A stretch of 64,000 nt of DNA from Actinotignum timonense (GCF_900155575.1 NZ_LT706966.1:1451425-1515424), one strand, 5' to 3'. Numbered from the stretch's first letter, positions 8,849 through 18,163 are shown. The notes: a model not told the origin generated them from the letters alone. Program-made: numbers and translations.

Positions 8849-10321
8849 GTGGCACCAGAGCAAGCTGGACAAGCTGAGCAATCCGCCGAGCCGCAGCTGC
8901 AACGCGGCCTGCACGCCCGCCACCTCACCATGATCGCGGTGGGCGGGGCGATTGGCACCGGGCTCTTCGTGGCTTCGGGCGAAACAATCAGCCAGGCCGG
9001 CCCGGGCGGGGCCCTGGTGGCCTACGGGCTCATCGGGATGATGGTCTACCTCCTCATGCAATCTCTGGGCGAAATGGCGGCCTACCTGCCGGTGGCCGGC
9101 TCCTTCGAAGAATACGGGCGGCGTTTCGTTTCCCCGTCCTTCGGGTTCGCCACCGGCTGGAATTACTGGTACAACTGGGCAATCACCGTGGCCGCCGAGC
9201 TGTCCGCCGCGGCGCTCGTCATGAAGTACTGGTACCCGGACACCCCCGGCTGGGTGTGGTCCGCGGTCTTTTTAGCCCTCCTCATTTTGCTCAATGCGCT
9301 CTCGGTCCGTACCTACGGAGAAGGCGAATTCTGGTTCGCTCTCATTAAAGTGGTGACCGTCCTGGCCTTTATCGCGGTGGGCCTGCTCATGATCGCCGGC
9401 GTGTTCGGGGCCAGCCCGGGGCTCGCGCACTGGACGGAAGGCGAGGCGCCCTTCGTGAACGGCGGGGCGGGCATCCTCGCGGTCTTCATGGTGGCCGGTT
9501 TCTCCTTCCAGGGCACCGAAATGGTGGGCATCGCCGCGGGGGAGGCCCGCGACCCCGCCACCACCGTCCCGCGCGCCACCCGCACAATTTTCTGGCGCAT
9601 CCTCATCTTCTACATCGGCGCGATCGTGGTGGTGGGCACCCTGGTGGCCTACAGCGACCCGAATCTGCTGCGCACCGACATCTCCGATATCGCCGTCTCG
9701 CCCTTCACCCTGGTATTCGAGCGCGCCGGGGTGGCTTTCGCGGCCGCGGTTATGAACGCCGTTATTCTCACCGCGGTGCTCTCCGCCGGGAACTCCGGAC
9801 TCTACGTATCCACCCGCATGCTTTTCGCACTGGCCGAGCAGGGCAGCGCCCCGAAATTCCTGGCGCGCCTGACCCGCCGCGGCGTCCCGCTCAACGCCAT
9901 GATCATCACGATTCTGGTGGCCACCGCCTGCTTCATCTCCTCCTTCATGGGCGACGGCAAAGCCTACGCCTGGCTCGTTAACGCCTCCGGGCTGGCCGGT
10001 TTTATCACCTGGATGGGCATCGCGTGGAGCCACTACAATTTCCGCCGCGCCTTCATAGCCCAGGGCCGCAGCCTCGACGAACTCCCCTTCAAAGCGCGGT
10101 TCTACCCGGCCGGCCCCATCGTGGCGCTGGTGATGTGCGCGGTGGTGATTGTGGGGCAGAGCTACCTTATTATTACCTCCGGCGGTGGCGCCCTCGACCT
10201 GCTCTCCTCCTATATCGGATTACCGCTGTTCTTCGCCCTGTGGTGGGGCCACAAACTCGTCACGAAGAGCCCCGCCGCGGATTTGGCGCACGCCGATCTA
10301 AGCGCACCCAAGATTTCCTAA
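8849..10321 (+). CDS. APC-family amino acid permease (lysine/GABA/D-Ala type)
   Basis: 490 residues from a GTG preceded by AAGGAG. The start region LHARHLTMIAVGGAIGTGLF is the signature of the amino acid transporter subfamily that includes LysP, GabP and CycA. FSFQGTEMVGIAAGEARDP, a conserved stretch of the same group, is also present. About 12 membrane segments. It should import an amino acid by proton symport. The WNYWYNWAI stretch fits LysP/CycA-like members, but the substrate is not certain. It lies upstream of glyA, with a separate promoter for glyA between them. Confidence 0.85.
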   Translation: MAPEQAGQAEQSAEPQLQRGLHARHLTMIAVGGAIGTGLFVASGETISQAGPGGALVAYGLIGMMVYLLMQSLGEMAAYLPVAGSFEEYGRRFVSPSFGFATGWNYWYNWAITVAAELSAAALVMKYWYPDTPGWVWSAVFLALLILLNALSVRTYGEGEFWFALIKVVTVLAFIAVGLLMIAGVFGASPGLAHWTEGEAPFVNGGAGILAVFMVAGFSFQGTEMVGIAAGEARDPATTVPRATRTIFWRILIFYIGAIVVVGTLVAYSDPNLLRTDISDIAVSPFTLVFERAGVAFAAAVMNAVILTAVLSAGNSGLYVSTRMLFALAEQGSAPKFLARLTRRGVPLNAMIITILVATACFISSFMGDGKAYAWLVNASGLAGFITWMGIAWSHYNFRRAFIAQGRSLDELPFKARFYPAGPIVALVMCAVVIVGQSYLIITSGGGALDLLSSYIGLPLFFALWWGHKLVTKSPAADLAHADLSAPKIS

Positions 10322-10436
10322 GCGCGGCCCTTTTGCGCGGGTGCTCGCTGCTCGCGGGCCGTGCGCCGTCGTTCCCATCCGCGTGCAGCACGACGACGCC
10401 GCAACGGCCCGCGTGGTCCGGAAAGTTTCGCTGCAA

Positions 10437-10464
10437 TTTTTGTGTCGCACCCCCGCGGTAGACT
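10437..10464 (+). promoter_or_regulatory. Predicted glyA promoter
   Basis: TTTTTG (10437) and TAGACT (10459) are spaced by 16 bp. The TANNNT -10 is typical of actinobacterial housekeeping promoters. It leaves a leader of about 35 nt that contains the GGAGGAGA ribosome site of glyA. Confidence 0.5.
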
Positions 10465-10506
10465 GTCGACCTAACAGCGAAGGCGTGGAAGGTGTGGAGG
10501 AGAGAC

Positions 10507-11913
10507 ATGAGTACACCACTGGATGAACCTTTGGCCGTGGCGGACCCGGAAGTTGCCGCGATTCTCACCGGGGAATTGCGCCGCCAGCAAGAAGGCTTGG
10601 AAATGATCGCGTCGGAGAATTTCGTTTCCCGCGCGGTTCTGCAAGCCCAGGGCTCTGTTCTCACCAATAAGTACGCGGAAGGCTATCCCGGGCGGCGCTA
10701 CTACGGGGGCTGCGAATGGGTGGATAAGGCCGAAACCCTCGCCATTGAGCGGGCAAAAAGCCTGTTCGGGGCTGATTACGCGAACGTGCAACCCCATTCG
10801 GGGGCCTCGGCGAATGCCGCCGTGTACCACGCGATGGTGAAACCCGGGGGCAAAGTTTTGGGCATGGCCCTCGATCAGGGCGGGCATCTCACCCACGGCA
10901 TGAAACTCAATTTCTCCGGGCGTAACTATGAGGTAGCCGCCTACCACGTCAATCCGGAAACCTATCTTCTCGATATGGATGAGGTGCGTGAAACTGCGCT
11001 GCGCGAACGCCCCGCCATGATTATCGCCGGGTGGTCCGCCTACCCGCGCCACCTAGATTTCGCGGCTTTCCGCTCCATCGCTGATGAAGTGGGCGCGGTG
11101 CTGTGGACGGATATGGCCCATTTCGCCGGCCTGGTTGCCGCCGGGCTGCACCCCAATCCCCTCCCGTACTCGGATGTGGTCACCACCACTATCCACAAAA
11201 CCCTGGGCGGGCCCCGCTCGGGAATGATTCTCTCCGCCCGCGGGGCAGAATACGGTAAAAAGCTTAATTCCGCGGTGTTCCCGGGCAACCAGGGCGGCCC
11301 GCTCATGCACGTGGTTGCCGCGAAAGCGGTGGCCCTCGGCTACGCGGCTACGGAAGAATTCCGTGAGCGCCAACGCCGCACCCTGGAAGGCGCCCAGATC
11401 CTGGCCGCGCGGCTCACGGAAGCAGATGTGGCTCAGGCCGGCATCTCGATTATTTCCGGGGGTACGGATGTGCACCTGGTCCTCGTGGACCTGCGCAATG
11501 CCGCGATCAACGGCCGAGAAGGGGAGGACCTCCTGGGCAGCATCGGTATCACCGTCAATCGCAACGGGGTTCCCTATGACCCGCGCCCGCCCTTCGTCAC
11601 TTCCGGGCTGCGCATCGGCACCCCGGCCTTGGCCACCCGCGGCTTCGGCCCGGAAGAATTCACGGAAGTTGCCGATATTATCGCCCGCGCCCTCATCGGC
11701 GGGCACTCCGCACCGGTGGAGGAGCTGCGTGCCCGGGTGCGCGCCCTCGCGGACCGTTTCCCGCTCTACGCCGGCCTCGATCAGGTCGGGGGCGGTTCTG
11801 GTGCTCCGGGCGCATCGGGCACTTCGGGCGCATCCGGAAACGGCTGCTGCGGCGGGCACGCAGCTAGTGCCGCCCCTGGAAGCATCTGTGCACAGAGCGG
11901 GGAAGGCGAGTAA
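10507..11913 (+). CDS. glyA: Serine hydroxymethyltransferase
   Basis: 468 residues from the ATG at 10507, placed by GGAGGAGA just upstream. It converts serine and tetrahydrofolate to glycine and methylene-THF with PLP. The PLP lysine is K231 in [20 protein letters not shown] and [12 protein letters not shown] are also standard. The body is of normal length, but after RFPLYAGL there is an unusual tail of about 40 residues rich in Gly/Ser/Ala, with two adjacent Cys in NGCCGGH and a further Cys near the end. The stop overlaps the start of folD (TAATG), so the two are translationally coupled and form a one-carbon operon. Confidence 0.97.
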   Translation: MSTPLDEPLAVADPEVAAILTGELRRQQEGLEMIASENFVSRAVLQAQGSVLTNKYAEGYPGRRYYGGCEWVDKAETLAIERAKSLFGADYANVQPHSGASANAAVYHAMVKPGGKVLGMALDQGGHLTHGMKLNFSGRNYEVAAYHVNPETYLLDMDEVRETALRERPAMIIAGWSAYPRHLDFAAFRSIADEVGAVLWTDMAHFAGLVAAGLHPNPLPYSDVVTTTIHKTLGGPRSGMILSARGAEYGKKLNSAVFPGNQGGPLMHVVAAKAVALGYAATEEFRERQRRTLEGAQILAARLTEADVAQAGISIISGGTDVHLVLVDLRNAAINGREGEDLLGSIGITVNRNGVPYDPRPPFVTSGLRIGTPALATRGFGPEEFTEVADIIARALIGGHSAPVEELRARVRALADRFPLYAGLDQVGGGSGAPGASGTSGASGNGCCGGHAASAAPGSICAQSGEGE

Positions 11914-12944
11914 TGGCAGCGCAACTTTTGGACGGGCGCGCGGTTGCCTCCGCTATCAAAGATGAACTGCGGGTGCGGGTGGAAGCTCTGCGCGCTCGCG
12001 GATACACTCCCGGACTTGGCACCGTGCTGGTGGGTGATGACCCGGCCTCCGCGGCGTATGTACGCGGCAAACACCGCGATTGCGCGGAGGTGGGTATCGC
12101 CTCTCTGCAAGTGGAACTGCCGGCGAGCGCCACCGCGGCAGAAGTGGCCGCTGCGCTGCGCGATCTCAATACCAACCCGGCCTGCACCGGGTACATCCTC
12201 CAGCTGCCGCTCCCAGCCGGGCTTCCCGAAGCCCGCCTCATCGAAGCGATTGACCCGGATAAAGATGCCGACGGGCTCCACCCGATCAACCTCGGGCGCT
12301 TGGTGGCAAGCGTGAGCGGCCAGCTCACCTCCCCGCTGCCCTGCACCCCGGCCGGCATCGTGGAGCTCATCGAACGCCACGGGCTCAGCCTTGCCGGCAA
12401 ACACGTGGTGGTCCTCGGGCGCGGAATCACGGTGGGAAGAAGCATCGGCCTCCTCCTCACCCGGAAGAACATCAACGCTACCGTCACGCTCTGCCACACC
12501 GGCACCTCGAATATTCCCGAGCTGTGCCGGCGCGCTGATGTCATTATTGCCGCGGTGGGCCAGGCCGGTTTCGTCCGCCCGGAATGGGTGGCGCCCGGCG
12601 CCGTCGTTATTGACGTGGGAGTGACCCGGGAGCGCACCGCAGAAGGAAAATGGCGCACCCTCGGGGATGTGGACCCGGGCGTACGCGATCACGCATCCTG
12701 GGTATCACCCAATCCCGGCGGGGTGGGCCCGATGACCCGCGTCATGCTGCTCAGCAACGTCGTGGATATGGCCGAACGCTGCGCTGCGGAGCAGGATGGG
12801 GCGAAGCTGCGCAGTGCAGTAGGCGGCGCAGCCGGCCCGGACGCGCCGGCGCAGCGCGCAACCGAACAGCAGGGCTTGGCAGGAGAGCGCGCAGCAGCAC
12901 AGATCCTCCCGGAGCGCTCCGGGGCAGGGCATGAAGGGGAATGA
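11913..12944 (+). CDS. folD: Bifunctional methylene-THF dehydrogenase / methenyl-THF cyclohydrolase
   Basis: 343 residues; the ATG shares its A with the glyA stop. The catalytic Lys is K53 in YVRGKHRDC, the substrate loop is GYILQLPLP, and the NADP site is [14 protein letters not shown]. It oxidises the methylene-THF made by GlyA to formyl-THF. The usual end [18 protein letters not shown] is followed by a low-complexity Ala/Gln/Glu-rich tail of about 55 residues not normally present, similar in style to the tail on GlyA. The exonuclease III gene starts just after the stop. Confidence 0.96.
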   Translation: MAAQLLDGRAVASAIKDELRVRVEALRARGYTPGLGTVLVGDDPASAAYVRGKHRDCAEVGIASLQVELPASATAAEVAAALRDLNTNPACTGYILQLPLPAGLPEARLIEAIDPDKDADGLHPINLGRLVASVSGQLTSPLPCTPAGIVELIERHGLSLAGKHVVVLGRGITVGRSIGLLLTRKNINATVTLCHTGTSNIPELCRRADVIIAAVGQAGFVRPEWVAPGAVVIDVGVTRERTAEGKWRTLGDVDPGVRDHASWVSPNPGGVGPMTRVMLLSNVVDMAERCAAEQDGAKLRSAVGGAAGPDAPAQRATEQQGLAGERAAAQILPERSGAGHEGE

Positions 12945-12945
12945 G

Positions 12946-13782
12946 ATGCGGATAAGCACCGTCAATGTCAATGGAATTCGCGCGGCCGCGCGTAAAGGAA
13001 TCGCGGCCTGGCTAGAAGCCACCGCCGCGGATATCATCCTGCTTCAAGAAGTGCGTGCCCCCGCGGATATCACCGCAGATATTTTCGCGGGCACCGGCTA
13101 CCGGATCTACACGGCCGTTTCCGATATCAAAGGCCGGGCCGGAGTCGCGGTCGCGGTTCGGGAAGGCATCGGTGTGGGTGAGATCCGGGATCACCTGGGC
13201 GTGGACGCGGATGGAAAGCCCGTCAGTGAAGAAGCGCCGGTGGATAGCGGGCGCTGGCTTGAAGTGGAACTCCCGGATGACCAGCTGCGGGTGGTGAGCG
13301 CCTACCTGCATTCAGGAGTGGCGGATAATCCAGAAAAGATGGCGGCAAAATACGCGCATCTGGAACGGGTAAGCGCCCGCTTAGCGCAATTCGATCCGGC
13401 CGCACGCACCCTGGTCGCCGGGGATTTCAATATCGTTCACACCGAAGCTGATATTGAGAACTGGAAGTCTAACCACAACCGCACCTCCGGGGTACTCGAC
13501 GATGAAATCGCCTACTTGGATCGGTGGTTCGGTGGGCCCTGGGTAGATGTGCAACGCGCCCTGCTGGAGCACAACGGGCACGAAGGCAAAGGCCCCTACA
13601 CCTGGTGGAGCCAGCGCGGCAAAGCTTTTGATAACAACGTGGGTTGGCGTATCGACTACCACATGGCCAGCCCCGCATTTGCCGCCACCGCACAAAGCTT
13701 CACCATCGGGCGGGCAGCCTCCTACGCCGAGCGTTGGTCCGACCACGCTCCGCTCACGGTTGACTACCAACTCGAGAGCTAA
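12946..13782 (+). CDS. xth: Exodeoxyribonuclease III / AP endonuclease (EEP family)
   Basis: 278 residues from the ATG at 12946, just after the folD stop and preceded by AAGGGGA. Family motifs are in order: VNVNGIRAA, metal-binding Glu in LLQEVRAP, YLHSG, VAGDFNIVHTEADIENW, and the C-terminal WSDHAPLTVDY. It cuts DNA at abasic sites and removes 3' blocks in base excision repair. It looks co-transcribed with glyA-folD. The gene after it (YihY/BrkB) has its own DNA-damage-type promoter, so this short stretch has a repair theme. Confidence 0.93.
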   Translation: MRISTVNVNGIRAAARKGIAAWLEATAADIILLQEVRAPADITADIFAGTGYRIYTAVSDIKGRAGVAVAVREGIGVGEIRDHLGVDADGKPVSEEAPVDSGRWLEVELPDDQLRVVSAYLHSGVADNPEKMAAKYAHLERVSARLAQFDPAARTLVAGDFNIVHTEADIENWKSNHNRTSGVLDDEIAYLDRWFGGPWVDVQRALLEHNGHEGKGPYTWWSQRGKAFDNNVGWRIDYHMASPAFAATAQSFTIGRAASYAERWSDHAPLTVDYQLES

Positions 13783-13811
13783 GCTCGTTGAGGAATCAAA
13801 AACTTCTGTTT

Positions 13812-13834
13812 TTGTCGTAGGCCTCACGTACCAT
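13812..13834 (+). promoter_or_regulatory. PafBC-type (RecA-independent DNA damage) promoter of the YihY/BrkB gene
   Basis: TTGTCG at 13812-13817, an 11-bp spacer, and TACCAT at 13829-13834. This fits the published mycobacterial consensus TTGTCR-N3-N8-TANNNT in both words and spacing. The -10 lies 6 nt before the GTG at 13841, so the transcript would be leaderless. Over 20 bp it matches the adnA promoter at 27043-27062 at 18 positions. Confidence 0.65.
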
Positions 13835-13840
13835 GGCTAT

Positions 13841-15139
13841 GTGACACAGCAGAACACAGTGATGGATAGGACTTCCCGGGCTTTCGGGGTGGATCAGCGC
13901 GGGCGGCAAGCCGCCCGGCGGGGTGCACCCAGCGGGGCCCGGGTGGCGGAAAGCGGCATGGGCGGCGTCGTACATAAAGGAAAATCCCTGGTTGAATGGG
14001 TGCAAGGCACGCGCATTATGCGGGGGATTGGCCGCTACGGTAAAGCCCGCGGGGGCCTGCTCGCCGGTGGAATCGCCTACTCGGCGCTTTTCGCCATCAC
14101 CGCGGCGCTCACCATTTCCTGGACCGTGTTTATGGCCACCCTCGGCAGGAACGCGCAGCTGCGGGAAACCGTGGTCGATGCCGTCAATGCGGCCCTGCCC
14201 GGCATCCTCCAAGACTCCTCCGGGGAAGGGCTCATCAACCCCGATGACCTCATCCTCTCGGGAACCTCGGTAGTGGCAACCGTCATTGCGGGAGCTGTGC
14301 TGTTGTGGACAGCGATGTCCATTATGGCTGGGCTCGCCACCGCCATCGGAGCCATGTTCGGCGTGAATCAGCGAACCGAAAATGGGGCGGTGAGTATCCT
14401 CTTCCGGCTGGCCGGATTCGTAGTGCTCGCCCTGGGGATCCTCACCTCCGCGATTATCGGCTCTCTCGTCGGCTCGGTAGGAACTCTGCTCCTCACCCAC
14501 CTGGGGCTGGACGGAGCCCTCGTGCAATTCGGAACCAAAATCGCGGTCTTCCTGCTCGCGGCCACCGTCGATGCCCTCGTCATCATGTTCATTATTCGCT
14601 TCACCTCCGGGATTCGGGTACCCCGCCGCGATTTCATTACGGGGGCGGCCCTCGGTGCGCTCCTTCTTTCCATCATTCGAGTGGTCGGTACCTCCGCGGT
14701 ATCCAGCGTGTCCGGGAACCCGCTCCTCGCGCCCTTCGCCGCTATCGCCACCTTGCTGCTCTGGCTCAACCTCGCCTCGCGTATCGTTCTCATGGTCTCC
14801 GCCTATATGGCGAACCCACCGCGGGCCTACGTGGCACAGGACCCGGAAGAACTGCGGGCCACTACCACTCCCAATTACGTCACCCTTTCCGTTCCGGAAA
14901 CACTCACGTGGCCGCATGATCCCATCACGGGTTCCCTGCTGCCCGAACCGGATAACGCCACCGAAGATGAGGAAGAAGAACTGCCCGAATGGGGTGGTTT
15001 GGCCGGGAACCTGGCTCGCCGCCGGGCCGAAAAGCTAGAATCAAAGGCGCGCGAGGCACAGCTCAAAGCTGAGGAAGCTCGCGCACACTACGTGAACGGG
15101 CAACGCGAACTCGCCCGCTCGCAGCGAAAGGACAGCTAG
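13841..15139 (+). CDS. YihY/virulence factor BrkB family membrane protein
   Basis: 432 residues from the GTG at 13841. That start has no Shine-Dalgarno but lies 6 nt after a TACCAT -10, so a leaderless start is likely; ATG 13862 and ATG 13958 are alternatives. GRYGKARGGLLAGGIAYSALFAI opens a six-segment membrane domain that ends near NLASRIVLMVSAYMANPP. A highly charged Glu/Ala/Arg-rich tail of about 100 residues follows, inferred to be cytosolic and helical. Once annotated as RNase BN, this family has no proven enzyme activity. Its PafBC-type promoter suggests damage-induced expression. Confidence 0.85.
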   Translation: MTQQNTVMDRTSRAFGVDQRGRQAARRGAPSGARVAESGMGGVVHKGKSLVEWVQGTRIMRGIGRYGKARGGLLAGGIAYSALFAITAALTISWTVFMATLGRNAQLRETVVDAVNAALPGILQDSSGEGLINPDDLILSGTSVVATVIAGAVLLWTAMSIMAGLATAIGAMFGVNQRTENGAVSILFRLAGFVVLALGILTSAIIGSLVGSVGTLLLTHLGLDGALVQFGTKIAVFLLAATVDALVIMFIIRFTSGIRVPRRDFITGAALGALLLSIIRVVGTSAVSSVSGNPLLAPFAAIATLLLWLNLASRIVLMVSAYMANPPRAYVAQDPEELRATTTPNYVTLSVPETLTWPHDPITGSLLPEPDNATEDEEEELPEWGGLAGNLARRRAEKLESKAREAQLKAEEARAHYVNGQRELARSQRKDS

Positions 15140-15141
15140 GC

Positions 15142-16281
15142 GTGACATTCCATGCGATTATTCCCGCCGGGGGAGCCGGCTCACGGCTGTGGCCACTCTC
15201 GCGGGCCAGCCACCCGAAATTTCTGGTCGATTTTGGATCCGGGCACACCATGATTCACGATACAGTGACCCGGCTCGCCCCGCTCGCATCCAGTATCTAC
15301 ACCGTGACGGGCACTGCCCACGCCGCGGCCGTTCGCGAGCAACTCGTCGATATCCACACGCCCCTCCACTACGTGGTTGAACCGAGCCCGCGCGGCACCA
15401 TGGCTGCCATCGGTATCGCCGCCGCGCTCGCTCACCGCTCCGACCCGGATGCCCTGGTCGGTTCCTTCGCGGCCGATCACCGCATCTCCAATACCGCGGC
15501 CTTCACCGCTGCAGTACGCACCGCGCTGCACGCAGCAGAGCACGGCTACCTGGTTACCCTCGGGATTACCCCGACCGGGCCGGCCACCGGGTTCGGCTAT
15601 ATTCGCGCCGGTGGGCCGCTCGCCGGCGGATTGCTTGGTGGCGAATCGCTCGAGGGTGGGCCGCTCGCGGGCGATACCGCTGCCTTAGCGGTAGAAAAGT
15701 TCGTGGAAAAACCGGATGCGGATACAGCCGCAAGTTACCTCGCGCAGGGTGGCTACTACTGGAACGCCGGGATTTTCGTGGCCCGCGCTGCCACCCTTAT
15801 GGATATGCTCACCGAATACCGCCCTGATATCGCGGCTCCGCTTCGCCAGCTAGCCCAGCTGTGGGATCTGGACTCGGCCCAGCAATCCGCGCAGGTAGAA
15901 GAGATATGGGCCTCTATCCCGAAGGAGGTCATTGACCGGGCGGTAGCTGAACCGGCCGCGGCGGCCGGGCGGGTGGCCGTGGTTCCCGCTGATATGGGCT
16001 GGTCTGATGTGGGGGATTATGATTCCCTCGCCGAAGGCATCCCCGCCGGCGAACTCACCACCCAGCGGGTCCCGGGAAACACGGGCGCTCCGGTGCTCGC
16101 CATTGATGCGCCGGATTCTCTGGTGTACAGCTCGGCGAAGCCCATTGTTGTGGTGGGGGTGCCGGGCGCCGTCGTTATTGATACCGAAAACGCAGTGTTG
16201 GTGACCACGCGGGAGAAAGCACAGGACGTCAAAAAGGCCGTGGACGGTCTGGACGCGGCCGGGCTAGCGGATCTGAGATAG
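15142..16281 (+). CDS. manC: Mannose-1-phosphate guanylyltransferase
   Basis: 379 residues from a GTG preceded by AAGGACA and 2 nt after the previous stop. The nucleotidyltransferase signature is at the N-terminus (IIPAGGAGSRLWPLSR then HPKFL), with DHRI, FVEKPD and YYWNAGIFV further on. It makes GDP-mannose from GTP and mannose-1-phosphate, the donor for phosphatidylinositol mannosides, lipomannan and glycoproteins. It is a single-domain enzyme without a fused isomerase. A small insert repeats LAGG/LEGG (about nt 15615-15675). Co-transcription with the YihY gene is likely from the spacing. Confidence 0.92.
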   Translation: MTFHAIIPAGGAGSRLWPLSRASHPKFLVDFGSGHTMIHDTVTRLAPLASSIYTVTGTAHAAAVREQLVDIHTPLHYVVEPSPRGTMAAIGIAAALAHRSDPDALVGSFAADHRISNTAAFTAAVRTALHAAEHGYLVTLGITPTGPATGFGYIRAGGPLAGGLLGGESLEGGPLAGDTAALAVEKFVEKPDADTAASYLAQGGYYWNAGIFVARAATLMDMLTEYRPDIAAPLRQLAQLWDLDSAQQSAQVEEIWASIPKEVIDRAVAEPAAAAGRVAVVPADMGWSDVGDYDSLAEGIPAGELTTQRVPGNTGAPVLAIDAPDSLVYSSAKPIVVVGVPGAVVIDTENAVLVTTREKAQDVKKAVDGLDAAGLADLR

Positions 16282-16339
16282 TTTTCCGCTCCGCGTAGCG
16301 GGGTGGAAGGCGCGCAGGCAGCGAAGGACAATAGAAACC

Positions 16340-17122
16340 ATGAACACACGCGACTATCGGCGCGGGGCGCAAACCCGGCGCGGCACCCAGATTCCGCCCG
16401 TCACCGCGGATACCAAGCTGCTCTCCAACCGCAGCAACGGGGACTGGACTCTCAGCGACCCGTGGCGAGTGCTGCGCATCCAATCCGAATTCGTGGAAGG
16501 GTTCGGGGCGCTCGCCCACGTGCCGCCCTGCGTCTCGATTTTCGGTTCGGCGCGCACCGGGCGCGACTCCCGCTACTACCGGGTAGCCGAAGAAACCGCC
16601 GATATCCTCAGCCAGCAGGGCTTCGGGATTATTACCGGGGGCGGGCCGGGGATTATGGAAGCCGCCAATAAGGGCGCCGCAGCTAATGACGGCCTCTCCA
16701 TCGGCCTCGGGATCGAACTCCCGCACGAACAGGGCCTCAACGAATACGTCAATCTCGGCATTGAATTCCGCTACTTCTTCGTGCGCAAAACAATGTTCCT
16801 CAAGTATTCCCAAGGTTTCGTGGTGCTCCCGGGCGGTTTCGGCACCCTCGACGAACTCTTCGAAGCACTCACCCTGGTACAAACCGGTAAAGTTGCGGGA
16901 TTCCCGGTGGTGCTGGTGGGCAGTGATTTCTGGGGTGGCCTTGTGGAGTGGATCCGCGGGCGCCTGGTCAGCGAAGGTATGATTTCGCCCGCAGATCCGA
17001 ATATTTTCACCGTGGTGGATACCGCTCGCGAGGCTGTGGATGCTCTTATCGCAGGTCAGCGCTCCCTCACGGCGGAACAAGCCACGCGACAAGCTCGCCG
17101 CGAACAGGTGGCAGACTTCTAG
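16340..17122 (+). CDS. TIGR00730/LOG-family Rossmann protein (cytokinin riboside monophosphate phosphoribohydrolase-like)
   Basis: 260 residues from ATG 16340, preceded by GAAGGA. The two family motifs are clear: GGGPGIMEAANKGA and PGGFGTLDELFE, and SIFGSARTGRDSRYY opens the fold. Characterised members split N6-modified adenosine monophosphates into base and ribose-5-phosphate. The true substrate in this organism is not known. The N-terminus has an Arg-rich stretch. The next gene, DUF3117, is a frequent neighbour in actinobacteria. Confidence 0.88.
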   Translation: MNTRDYRRGAQTRRGTQIPPVTADTKLLSNRSNGDWTLSDPWRVLRIQSEFVEGFGALAHVPPCVSIFGSARTGRDSRYYRVAEETADILSQQGFGIITGGGPGIMEAANKGAAANDGLSIGLGIELPHEQGLNEYVNLGIEFRYFFVRKTMFLKYSQGFVVLPGGFGTLDELFEALTLVQTGKVAGFPVVLVGSDFWGGLVEWIRGRLVSEGMISPADPNIFTVVDTAREAVDALIAGQRSLTAEQATRQARREQVADF

Positions 17123-17177
17123 TAGAATTAGGGGTGACGTTAGTCGCATAGTTGCGGCGAACAGGAAGGAAACCACT

Positions 17178-17345
17178 ATGGCAGCTATGAAGCCACGCAC
17201 AGGTGATGGGCCGCTGGAAGTCGAACGTGAAGCGCGCGGAATCGTGGTTCGTATTCCGGTGGATGGCGGCGGACGCCTCGTCCTGGAACTCAACGACGAA
17301 GAATGCGTCAGCCTCAAAGAAGCTCTCGCAAGCGTGGAGAAGTAA
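17178..17345 (+). CDS. DUF3117 family small protein
   Basis: 55 residues from ATG 17178, with AAGGAAA upstream. The sequence (AAMKPRTGDGPLEVEREARG, then RIPVDGGGRLVLELN) matches the short DUF3117 proteins that are conserved and nearly invariant in actinobacteria. No function is known. A perfect 12-bp hairpin follows the gene. Confidence 0.9.
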   Translation: MAAMKPRTGDGPLEVEREARGIVVRIPVDGGGRLVLELNDEECVSLKEALASVEK

Positions 17346-17374
17346 CCACCACCAACGTACCTGTACCTACTACC

Positions 17375-17411
17375 TATCCGGGGGCCAGCCAGCGGGCGCG
17401 GCCCCCGGATA
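17375..17411 (+). terminator. Hairpin terminator after DUF3117
   Basis: A perfect 12-bp stem (TATCCGGGGGCC and complement) with a 13-nt loop starts 29 nt after the DUF3117 stop. The 3' arm runs into a short region of imperfect repeats. Confidence 0.65.
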
Positions 17412-17512
17412 CTATGCGTCCGGAGTGTTCGGAGTGCTCGGAAACCGGCGGAAACTATGTGTTCAGGAACCAGCGGATAGTATGTGTTCGGAAACCGGCG
17501 TGCTCAAACATG
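17412..17512. repeat. Imperfect short repeats downstream of DUF3117
   Basis: GTGCTCGGAAACCGGCG and GTGTTCGGAAACCGGCG occur about 50 bp apart, each near an ACTATG[C/T]GT-type or AGTATGTGT-type stretch. Together they look like a decayed tandem repeat in the space between two convergent genes. Confidence 0.45.
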
Positions 17513-17539
17513 CCCGGTTAGATCCGGAGGGCGGTTCGG

Positions 17540-18163
17540 TTAGCGCAGCCGGCAAACCAGCACGCCATCGCCGAGGGGCACCAGGCTGCTATCGAGTTCT
17601 TCGGCGCGCATAAGCGCCTTAATGAGGTGCCGTATAGCGACGACGGGTTCTTCGCGGCGCGCCGGATCAGCCACTTTGCCGCCCTGGAGGGCGCCAGCCA
17701 CCACCAGGAGGCCACCAGGTCGCAAAATCCGCAAGGCTTCTTCACAGTCGCCGGCAGCCTCGAGAGGATCGCCGTCGACAAGAACCATATCGTAGGAGCG
17801 GGCCGCTAGCCGCGGCAAAATATCTGCACTGCGCCCGTTAATAATGCGTACTTTCCCGGGGCGGGCCCCGGCCCGAGCGAAAAGCGAGCGGGCCACGTGC
17901 TGGGATTCGGACTCCACGTCAATCGTGGTGAGGTGAATATCCCCGGCCCGCAGTAGGTAGAGGCCGGAAACTCCACTGCCCGTCCCGATTTCCACCGCGT
18001 TCGTGACCTTCGCGCAGGCCGCCAGCACGGTGAGGAAGTTCCCGCAGGCCGGGCTCACGCAGCGAATAGAGAATTCAGCGGCGGTGGCGCGGGCCGCCCG
18101 GGTAATATCCCCCTCGATAACGGCGTCTTCAGCGTATGTCCACGCCAGGGTCCGATCGGACAT
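17540..18163 (-). CDS. Class I SAM-dependent O-methyltransferase
   Basis: 207 residues. The SAM site is EIGTGSGVSGLYLLRAG, followed by IDVESESQHVA and DMVLVDGDPL (metal/SAM-binding in the catechol/caffeoyl-CoA O-methyltransferase family). ALMRAEELDSSLVPLGDGV at the C-terminus is usual for the actinobacterial group. The substrate is unknown. It is read in the same direction as the Mrp gene upstream, with a gap of about 100 nt. Confidence 0.85.
   Translation of the reverse strand: MSDRTLAWTYAEDAVIEGDITRAARATAAEFSIRCVSPACGNFLTVLAACAKVTNAVEIGTGSGVSGLYLLRAGDIHLTTIDVESESQHVARSLFARAGARPGKVRIINGRSADILPRLAARSYDMVLVDGDPLEAAGDCEEALRILRPGGLLVVAGALQGGKVADPARREEPVVAIRHLIKALMRAEELDSSLVPLGDGVLVCRLR

Noticed and set aside
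10322-10506. Riboswitch (ZTP type) before glyA-folD
   Set aside because: The conserved core of the ZTP motif is absent. A GCGGGCCGT/ACGGCCCGC inverted repeat is present, but it could be the terminator of the permease gene.
13796-14917. A 373-residue open frame antisense to the YihY gene
   Set aside because: High-GC shadow; composition is Gly/Arg/Glu-rich without domains, and the sense frame encodes a clear membrane family.
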